5,105 bases of DNA, taken from an uncultured Clostridia bacterium (lineage in GTDB: Bacteria > Bacillota > Clostridia > Lachnospirales > Lachnospiraceae). The translations under genes were made by a program, and so were the position numbers. Positions 1-4,355 of this stretch are shown here, in pieces (the first letter of the stretch is position 1; each line of letters begins with the position of its first letter). The stretch covers positions 1 through 5,105 of the forward strand of contig CAMWWR010000178.1 in assembly GCA_947178045.1 (NCBI GenBank), written 5' to 3'. The notes beneath the pieces are model-generated. The model ran no database searches, was not told where the DNA came from, and saw only the letters and a list, made by a program, of their open reading frames with translations.

Positions 1-1
1 G

Positions 2-265
2 CTGGGGAGCATGATTTCAAAATATTCAGTGGAGATATATATGATTCATGGAAATGTTGTTCATAAGCTGATTTTGGTGCCGCTGCTTGCTGTGCTTGCT
101 CCGGAGGGGATGGGTACGGTGCTTGCTTTTTGTATGGTTTCCCTTGCGGCGGATATTGGCTTACCTCTTGGCATAGCATTTTTGGAAAAGTATTTTGCGC
201 CGCTGGATTTCATTTTTCATCCGGCGAAATATTTGGAGAAAGAAAGATTTTATCAGGAGTTATAG
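2..265 (+). CDS. C-terminal fragment of a putative acyltransferase-3 family membrane protein (runs off left edge)
   Basis: The reading frame is open from the left edge (codons from position 2) to TAG at 263-265, so the ATG at 11 is probably internal and only the last 87 residues are seen. The visible part begins with a KYSVEIYMIHG motif, which resembles the last conserved block of acyltransferase-3 (O-acyltransferase) proteins, where a 'YS.EIY..H' motif precedes the final transmembrane helices. Two hydrophobic stretches follow (about visible residues 20-37 and 38-61), then a short polar tail containing FHPAKYL. Members of this family transfer acyl groups, often acetyl, to surface polysaccharides or lipids at the cytoplasmic membrane. 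An rmlB remnant 0.8 kb away is consistent with a polysaccharide locus. The family call rests on one motif and the membrane pattern; another polytopic membrane protein is possible. No T-rich terminator is seen on this strand after the stop. Confidence 0.55.
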   Translation: MGSMISKYSVEIYMIHGNVVHKLILVPLLAVLAPEGMGTVLAFCMVSLAADIGLPLGIAFLEKYFAPLDFIFHPAKYLEKERFYQEL

Positions 266-337
266 ATTAAGACGTGTTTGGTATGTCTTGGTATGGAGAA
301 GTCTTTTCTGCATTTTGCAACTGGAACTTGATAAAAG

Positions 338-368
338 GCTGGATAGAACCATCGTTGTTCTATCCAGC
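338..368 (-). terminator. Rho-independent terminator of the truncated nuclease gene
   Basis: This is a perfect 12-bp inverted repeat: GCTGGATAGAAC at 338-349 and its complement at 357-368, with a 7-nt loop. Read on the minus strand, the stem lies 12 nt after the nuclease stop codon and is followed by CTTTTAT (331-337), a short U-tract. On the plus strand no T-run follows, so it should act mainly on the leftward transcript, although the stem also separates it from the convergent acyltransferase gene. Confidence 0.7.
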
Positions 369-380
369 GGATGATGGAAT

Positions 381-1019
381 TCATTGTCTAGCTTTTTCAG
401 TTTCCAATTCAGCGATCCGGGCGAGAGCGGCGGCGAGCTGGGCATCCTTTTCACGCAACGATCTCTGGCTCTCTGCCAGTGCCTCCTTGCTTCGCTGTAG
501 CTCGAGAGCCCGCATCCGCTCCCAGTATTCGAAATCCTCCCGTGCCTGGCAATGCTGCCGGATGCGCTCTTCCGCTGTTAGTTTGCGGATCGTGACTACG
601 GTTTTCTGCAGGTATTCGTTTTGTTTTGATAACATCTCGAGTTCCTCCCATGTAGCAGCCCTAAACGCGCGTGCCCAGAGGTCAAGACCGTAAATCTTAT
701 CCTCCTCTGTGGCGAGTTCGATTCGATTTAAGTATACCACAGAGATACGCAGCCTGTCACTGAAAATCCGTCCGTTTTTCGTGTTGGTGAGCAGAAAGGT
801 GGAAACGAATTCAGGATGCTCCGGGAACAGATCATAATCGAGAAATCCGGTGTGGACGGCCGGGAAAACTCGGTCATACTCCTCGCCCCGGTTCAGGTTG
901 CCGAATCCGCGGCAGACGTAGGAGAGGGAGCGCTCAGTCCAGAAGGCATCCCTGTACATCTGCATTTCCAGATTCAGATACAGGGAGTCGTTGACGAGCA
1001 GGGCAAGGTCGAGGATGAA
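381..1019 (-). pseudogene. 5'-truncated PD-(D/E)XK nuclease family transposase / Rpn-like protein
   Basis: The frame encodes a protein resembling the PD-(D/E)XK nuclease family transposases (PF12784, Rpn-like recombination-promoting nucleases). Recognisable blocks, numbered from the ATG at 963-965, are the TERSLSY segment with a GEEYDRVFP stretch (residues 10-36), the FLDYDLFPEHPEFVSTF segment (41-57), and a long charged coiled-coil-like C-terminus (about 140-194), which is usual for the family. Homology continues 18 residues upstream of that ATG to about 1019, including an LDL aspartate (1008-1010) and the Glu of LEMQ (966-968), which fit the D...ExQ catalytic core. No ATG, GTG or TTG lies in this upstream stretch, and the frame meets a stop at 1074-1076 inside rmlB sequence. 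Translation from 963-965 would therefore omit the catalytic Asp and Glu. The N-terminal part (roughly 50-70 residues in family members), the start codon and the promoter are gone. Automatic annotation would probably call an intact 194-aa CDS at 381-965; I read it as a dead remnant. Confidence 0.75.
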
Positions 1020-1297
1020 ATATTGACATTGTGCGGCTGATCTGTAAGGAGCTCGGGAAGCCTGAAAGTCTGATCACTTATGTGACAGACCGCAAAGGGC
1101 ATGACATGCGCTACGCGATTGATCCGACGAAAATTCACCGGGAGCTCGGCTGGCTGCCGGAGACAGACTTTGCGGACGGCATCCGGAAAACAATCCGCTG
1201 GTACCTGGACAATCGCGCGTGGTGGGAGGAGATCGTCAGCGGAGAATATCAGGAATATTATGAGAGAATGTATGGGAAGAGGGATAGAAAAGTATGA
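1019..1297 (+). pseudogene. rmlB: 3' remnant of dTDP-glucose 4,6-dehydratase (rmlB/rfbB)
   Basis: The last ~92 residues of RmlB are recognisable from NIDIV (codons from 1019) to TGA at 1295-1297. They include GKPESLITYVTDRKGHDMRY, the AIDPTKI and ELGWLPET blocks, and the C-terminal WYLDNRAWWEEI segment. RmlB converts dTDP-glucose to dTDP-4-keto-6-deoxyglucose, the second step of dTDP-L-rhamnose synthesis for surface polysaccharides, and is normally about 340 residues long. The N-terminal Rossmann fold with its Gly-rich NAD motif and the YxxxK catalytic pair are missing. An in-frame TGA (1016-1018) sits immediately before the first homologous codon. A GTG at 1031 could start an 88-aa fragment, but there is no good RBS and such a fragment would lack the cofactor site. 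The 5' end abuts the 5' end of the truncated nuclease gene, so both were cut at the same joint. The 3' end overlaps the first partial unit of the tandem repeat array. Confidence 0.85.
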
Positions 1298-1515
1298 ATA
1301 GCCTGCTTTTGCAGGAAAAGAGACAGAAAAGTGTAGGCAGTCTGATTTTGCAGAGAAAGAGACAGCAGAGTATAAGCAGTCTGATTTTGCAGGGAAAGAG
1401 ATAAAAAATATGAACAGCCTGATTTTATAGGAAAAGAAATAAAAAATATAAACAGCCTGCTTTTACAGGAAAAGAGATAGAAAAGCATAAATCGTCTGTT
1501 TTTTCAGGAAGGGGG
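1274..1515 (+). repeat. Tandem array of 38-39 bp hairpin-bearing repeats (one partial start unit, five full units, one partial end unit)
   Basis: Units begin at a G(C/T)CTG block: 1301-1339 (39 bp), 1340-1378 (39), 1379-1416 (38), 1417-1454 (38), 1455-1493 (39), and a degenerate half unit from 1494. A half unit (about 1274-1300) covers the last codons of the rmlB remnant. Each unit has a short inverted repeat around a T-rich loop (for example CCTGCTTTTGCAGG at 1302-1315), then a purine-rich AGGAAAAGAGA-like stretch, then an A-rich part ending in TATAA/TATGA-type hexamers. Unit 2 changes both stem arms together (TCTG/CAGA instead of CCTG/CAGG), and units 3 and 6 keep pairing by a G-T wobble. 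The array fills the whole gap between rmlB and the XRE gene. It is not CRISPR-like, since there are no unique spacers. Function is unknown; it could be a leader RNA element, a set of weak promoters, or slippage-generated DNA without function. Confidence 0.85.
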
Positions 1516-1523
1516 AAAGGCTC

Positions 1524-1859
1524 ATGTACATGAATTATGCAGAAATCGGCAGGAGAATCGCACAGAAGAGGAGGCAGCTGCTGCTGACGCAGGCGGAGGT
1601 GGAAGCGAAGGCAAACCTGAGTCCGCGCTATTTGTCCAACATTGAGCGGGGACGTTCGGTTCCCTCGGTTGACGTGCTGATGCACATTGCGGATGTGCTG
1701 AATATGACGCCGGATGAGGTACTGTGGGGAGCGGCGAAGGATTCGCAGGAGGAGCGGGAGGAGAAGCTGACCGCCGGCCTGAAGCATCTGAATCCGCAGC
1801 AGCAGGAGCAGGCGCTGAGCTTTATCGGGTGGCTGAAGATGCAGGAGGGAAAGGTGTGA
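1524..1859 (+). CDS. XRE-family helix-turn-helix transcriptional regulator
   Basis: This is a 111-residue protein with one Cro/C1-type HTH domain at about residues 8-67. The elements in order are IGRRIAQKRRQLLLTQ (helix 1 into helix 2), AEVEAKANLSPRYLSNIERG (turn and recognition helix, about 33-42), then SVPSVDVLMHIADVLNMTPDEVL, the typical closing helices. The C-terminal tail (about 70-111) is charged and Gln-rich, with a predicted helix LNPQQQEQALSFIGWLK that could mediate dimerisation; no ligand or peptidase domain is seen. Such proteins bind operator DNA in the cytoplasm; the target is not visible here. The start is ATG 1524, with GGGGG/AAGG purines at 1509-1520. A second in-frame ATG at 1530 would give 109 residues and better spacing from AAAGG, so the exact start is uncertain. 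The RBS lies in the last degenerate unit of the upstream array. The gene is monocistronic by layout: array before it, terminator after it. Confidence 0.9.
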   Translation: MYMNYAEIGRRIAQKRRQLLLTQAEVEAKANLSPRYLSNIERGRSVPSVDVLMHIADVLNMTPDEVLWGAAKDSQEEREEKLTAGLKHLNPQQQEQALSFIGWLKMQEGKV

Positions 1860-1939
1860 AGGCGGAGCTGTCGAATCTGTAATGCGAATGCACTGCATGG
1901 GCGGCGGCAGAGCGAAAGGCCGCTGCGGAGATTGCAGAT

Positions 1940-1984
1940 ACCTCCGGATGATGCGGGGCAGAACCGCTTCGTCCGGAGGTTTTG
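1940..1984 (+). terminator. Rho-independent terminator after the XRE regulator gene
   Basis: ACCTCCGGA (1940-1948) pairs perfectly with TCCGGAGGT (1972-1980). An inner GCGG/CCGC stem (1953-1956 with 1964-1967) is separated from it by an internal loop, and a TTTTGTT tract follows (1980-1986). It lies 80 nt after the XRE stop codon and just before the pnp promoter, so it insulates pnp from upstream transcription. Confidence 0.75.
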
Positions 1985-2002
1985 TTACGCCGCAAAAAAT
2001 AC

Positions 2003-2038
2003 TGGATTTTTTTTGCAGTGAGTGTTATACTATATCAA
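2003..2038 (+). promoter_or_regulatory. Promoter of pnp with extended -10
   Basis: TATACT at 2026-2031 matches the sigma-A -10 consensus in five of six positions. It is preceded by TGT (2023-2025), giving an extended -10 motif (TGn-TATACT). The -35 region 17 bp upstream (TGGATT, 2003-2008) is poor, as is usual when the -10 is extended. A T-run lies in the spacer (2007-2014). A start near 2038 would give a leader of about 100 nt. A small inverted repeat, ACTAT/ATAGT (2029-2033 with 2038-2042), overlaps the -10 and start region and could be an operator half-site pair, but five-base arms are weak evidence. Confidence 0.65.
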
Positions 2039-2040
2039 TA

Positions 2041-2115
2041 GTGGAGCCTTCCCGAGACTTCTGAAAAGGCTGTCCGGCGGCCGGGCTGTTTTTTCAGTTG
2101 TTTCGGACACTCCAC
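2041..2115 (+). promoter_or_regulatory. Structured 5' leader of pnp with competing folds (candidate attenuator)
   Basis: Several complementary segments lie between the predicted start site and the pnp RBS. GTGGAG (2041-2046) pairs with CTCCAC (2110-2115), closing the whole leader. CCTT (2047-2050) pairs with AAGG (2066-2069), extendable with neighbouring G-C. TGTCCG (2071-2076) pairs with CGGACA (2104-2109). The last pairing uses the same bases as the 5' arm of the terminator-like hairpin at 2072-2094, so the two folds exclude each other. The arrangement suggests transcription attenuation or protection of the mRNA 5' end. PNPase of E. coli is known to autoregulate through its leader; any similar control here is inference. 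No known riboswitch class is recognised. Confidence 0.5.
2072..2094 (+). terminator. Terminator-like hairpin inside the pnp leader
   Basis: GTCCGG (2072-2077) pairs with CCGGGC (2081-2086), with one G-T wobble and a 3-nt CGG loop. TG and six Ts (2089-2094) follow. It has the form of an intrinsic terminator but sits downstream of the pnp promoter and 45 nt before the pnp start codon, so if active it would stop pnp transcription early. Its 3' arm plus U-tract is identical over 14 nt to that of the terminator after pnp. Confidence 0.5.
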
Positions 2116-2124
2116 AAAAAATAA

Positions 2125-2132
2125 AAAGGAGA
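2125..2132 (+). promoter_or_regulatory. Ribosome binding site that fixes the pnp start
   Basis: AAAGGAGA contains a full AGGAG (2127-2131) seven bases before ATG 2139. It decides the start against the in-frame GTG at 2022, which lies within the promoter and would add 39 residues unrelated to PNPase. Confidence 0.85.
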
Positions 2133-2138
2133 CAAGCT

Positions 2139-4229
2139 ATGTACAAAAGTTATTCTATGGAGCTTGCGGGAAGAACGCTGACCGTTGATATCGGCAGGGT
2201 CGCCGCGCAGGCGAATGCGGCGGCATTCATGCATTACGGCGATACGACGGTGCTCTCTACCGCCACCGCGTCAAAGGAGCCGAGAGAGGGGATCGATTTC
2301 TTCCCGCTGAGCGTTGAGTACGAGGAGAAGCTGTACGCGGTCGGAAAAATTCCGGGCGGCTTCAATAAAAGAGAGGGCAAGGCGAGCGAGAATGCGGTTC
2401 TGACCTCGCGCGTGATCGACCGCCCGATGCGGCCGCTTTTCCCGAAGGATTACCGCAATGACGTTACCCTGAACAACATGGTCATGTCCGTTGACCCGGA
2501 GTGCCGTCCGGAGCTGACGGCGATGCTTGGCTCCGCGATCGCCGCGACGCTCTCGGATATCCCGTTTGACGGCCCGTGCGCGACAACGCAGATCGGCCTG
2601 GTAAACGGTGAGTTTGTTGTCAATCCGAGCCAGGAGCAGTGGAAGAACGGCGACCTGCAGCTGACCGTCGCTTCGACAAAGCAGAAGGTTATCATGATCG
2701 AGGCGGGCGCGAACGAGGTGCCGGAGGACAGGATGCTCGAGGCGATCTACATGGCGCATGACATCAACCAGACGATCATCGCCTTCATCGAGAAGATGGC
2801 GGCAGAGTGCGGCAAGCCGAAGCATTCCTACCAGAGCTGCGCAGTTCCGGCAGAGCTGTTTGAGGAGATGAAGAAGATCGTCACGCCGGAGGAGATGGAG
2901 ACTGCGGTATTCTCCGACGACAAGCAGACAAGAGAGGAAAATATTCGCCAGGTAACCGAAAAGCTGAAGGAGGCGTTTGCCGAAAACGAGGAGTGGCTTG
3001 CCATCCTTGACGAGGCGGTTTACCAGTACCAGAAAAAGACGGTCCGCAAGATGATCCTGAAGGATCACAAGCGCCCGGACGGCCGCGCGATCGACCAGAT
3101 CCGCCCGCTCGCGGCAGAGATCGATATTATCCCGAGAGTTCACGGCTCCGGTATGTTTACCCGCGGACAGACGCAGATCTGCAATGTCTGCACTCTTGCG
3201 CCGCTTGCGGATGCGCAGCGCATCGACGGTCTGGATGAGAATGAGGTGAGCAAGCGCTATATGCATCATTATAATTTCCCGTCCTACTCGGTTGGTGAGA
3301 CGAAGGTTTCCAGAGGGCCGGGACGCCGCGAGATCGGTCACGGCGCGCTTGCGGAGAAGGCGCTTATGCCGGTGCTCCCGAGCACGGACGAGTTCCCATA
3401 TGCCATCCGCACCGTTTCCGAGACCTTTGAGTCGAATGGCTCCACCTCGCAGGCTTCCGTCTGCGCATCCACGCTGTCGCTGATGGCGGCGGGCGTGCCG
3501 ATCAAGAAGCAGGTGGCGGGTATTTCCTGCGGTCTTGTGACCGGAGATACCGACGATGATTATATTGTTCTGACGGATATCCAGGGGCTTGAGGATTTCT
3601 TCGGTGATATGGATTTCAAGGTTGCCGGTACGCATGACGGTATCACGGCGATCCAGATGGACATCAAGATTCACGGCCTGACCAGGCCGATCGTGGAGGA
3701 GGCATTCCGCAAGACAAAGGCGGCGCGCGAGTACATTATCAATAATATTCTCACGCCGTGCATTGCGGAGCCGAGAAAGGAAGTCGGCAAGTATGCGCCG
3801 AAGATCATCCAGATTCAGATCGATCCGCAGAAAATCGGCGATGTGGTCGGCCAGAGAGGCAAGACGATCAACGCGATCATTGAGCAGACCGGCGTAAAGA
3901 TTGATATCACGGACGACGGCGCTGTTTCGATTTGCGGCACGGACGCGGAGGCAATGCAGAAGGCGGTCAAGCTGATCGAAATCATTGTTTCCGAGTTTGA
4001 GGAGGGCCAGATTTTCACCGGCAAGGTGGTCAGCATCAAGGAGTTCGGCGCGTTCCTTGAATTTGCGCCGGGCAAGGAGGGAATGGTTCACATTTCCAAG
4101 ATTGCGAAGGAGCGTATCAACCGCGTGGAGGATGTGCTGACGCTCGGCGATGTGGTGAAGGTCGTATGCCTCGGCAAGGATAAGATGGGGCGCGTAAGTT
4201 TCTCCATCAAGGATTGTCCGGAAAAATAA
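2139..4229 (+). CDS. pnp: Polyribonucleotide nucleotidyltransferase (PNPase)
   Basis: This complete 696-residue PNPase is close to the usual ~700. The enzyme degrades RNA 3' to 5' by phosphorolysis, releasing nucleoside diphosphates, and can also add 3' tails; it works as a trimer in the cytoplasm. Domains in order are RNase PH-like 1 (about 10-145), the helical linker domain (about 240-305), RNase PH-like 2 with the active site (about 320-545), KH (about 553-615, GxxG loop as GQRG at 571-574) and S1 (about 622-692). Visible motifs are FTRGQTQ (340-346), the phosphate-binding-region ESNGSTSQASV (431-441), and EDFFGDMDFK, whose Asp486, Asp492 and Lys494 line up with the E. coli catalytic residues of the same numbers. 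GSTS replaces the more common GSSS in the Ser motif. The start is set by AGGAG at 2127-2131. The gene has its own promoter, leader and terminator and appears monocistronic. rpsO, often directly upstream in other bacteria, is absent here. Codon use is GC-rich at third positions compared with the flanking accessory genes. Confidence 0.98.
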   Translation: MYKSYSMELAGRTLTVDIGRVAAQANAAAFMHYGDTTVLSTATASKEPREGIDFFPLSVEYEEKLYAVGKIPGGFNKREGKASENAVLTSRVIDRPMRPLFPKDYRNDVTLNNMVMSVDPECRPELTAMLGSAIAATLSDIPFDGPCATTQIGLVNGEFVVNPSQEQWKNGDLQLTVASTKQKVIMIEAGANEVPEDRMLEAIYMAHDINQTIIAFIEKMAAECGKPKHSYQSCAVPAELFEEMKKIVTPEEMETAVFSDDKQTREENIRQVTEKLKEAFAENEEWLAILDEAVYQYQKKTVRKMILKDHKRPDGRAIDQIRPLAAEIDIIPRVHGSGMFTRGQTQICNVCTLAPLADAQRIDGLDENEVSKRYMHHYNFPSYSVGETKVSRGPGRREIGHGALAEKALMPVLPSTDEFPYAIRTVSETFESNGSTSQASVCASTLSLMAAGVPIKKQVAGISCGLVTGDTDDDYIVLTDIQGLEDFFGDMDFKVAGTHDGITAIQMDIKIHGLTRPIVEEAFRKTKAAREYIINNILTPCIAEPRKEVGKYAPKIIQIQIDPQKIGDVVGQRGKTINAIIEQTGVKIDITDDGAVSICGTDAEAMQKAVKLIEIIVSEFEEGQIFTGKVVSIKEFGAFLEFAPGKEGMVHISKIAKERINRVEDVLTLGDVVKVVCLGKDKMGRVSFSIKDCPEK

Positions 4230-4239
4230 ATAGAGAGCG

Positions 4240-4265
4240 GCCCGGCGGTCAGCCGGGCTGTTTTT
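4240..4265 (+). terminator. Rho-independent terminator of pnp
   Basis: GCCCGGC (4240-4246) and GCCGGGC (4252-4258) form a perfect 7-bp GC stem with a 5-nt loop, followed by TG and TTTTT (4261-4265). It starts 10 nt after the pnp stop codon. No gene lies between 4266 and 4355, and no convincing promoter for the next gene was found there. Confidence 0.9.
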
Positions 4266-4355
4266 GCCTGACAGGAATGGTTGCGCAGGCCGATTGTTCT
4301 ACGGACCTGTTTTTGAGAACAGAACGATGAATTGCCAGGAAGAAGGAGAAAGCAC

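Noticed and set aside
816..1040. Plus-strand 74-codon frame across the nuclease/rmlB joint
   Set aside because: It is antisense to the nuclease homology and unrelated to RmlB; its composition is that of a shadow frame.
1258..1488. Minus-strand frame with 13-residue Leu/Phe/Ser-rich repeats through the tandem array
   Set aside because: The periodicity comes from the 39-bp repeat; there is no RBS and the 38-bp units shift the frame between copies.
1274..1515. CRISPR array
   Set aside because: The units are contiguous and all parts repeat; there are no unique spacers and no cas genes.
1425..1898. 157-codon minus-strand frame opposite the XRE gene
   Set aside because: It is a shadow of the XRE gene, rich in Leu/Arg/Gln, with no recognisable domain or RBS.
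1882..2064. 60-codon plus-strand frame with a CGDCRYL stretch that could suggest a small zinc protein
   Set aside because: It runs through a good terminator and the pnp promoter, has no Shine-Dalgarno sequence, and the second half shows no pattern.
2022..2138. N-terminal extension of PNPase from GTG 2022
   Set aside because: It would cover the -10 box and leader hairpins, has no RBS, and the added residues are not PNPase-like; AGGAG before ATG 2139 is decisive.
2271..4091. 606-codon open frame on the minus strand, opposite pnp
   Set aside because: It is the mirror of GC-rich pnp codons, has a low-complexity Leu/Arg/Asp-rich composition with no domain, and lies wholly inside an unmistakable PNPase gene.
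4266..4321. Inverted repeats GCCTG/CAGGC (4266-4290) and TGTTCT/AGAACA (4295-4321) upstream of the AlbA_2 gene
   Set aside because: Arms are only 5-6 bp with loops of about 15 nt and there is no conserved partner signal; too weak to call an operator or riboswitch.
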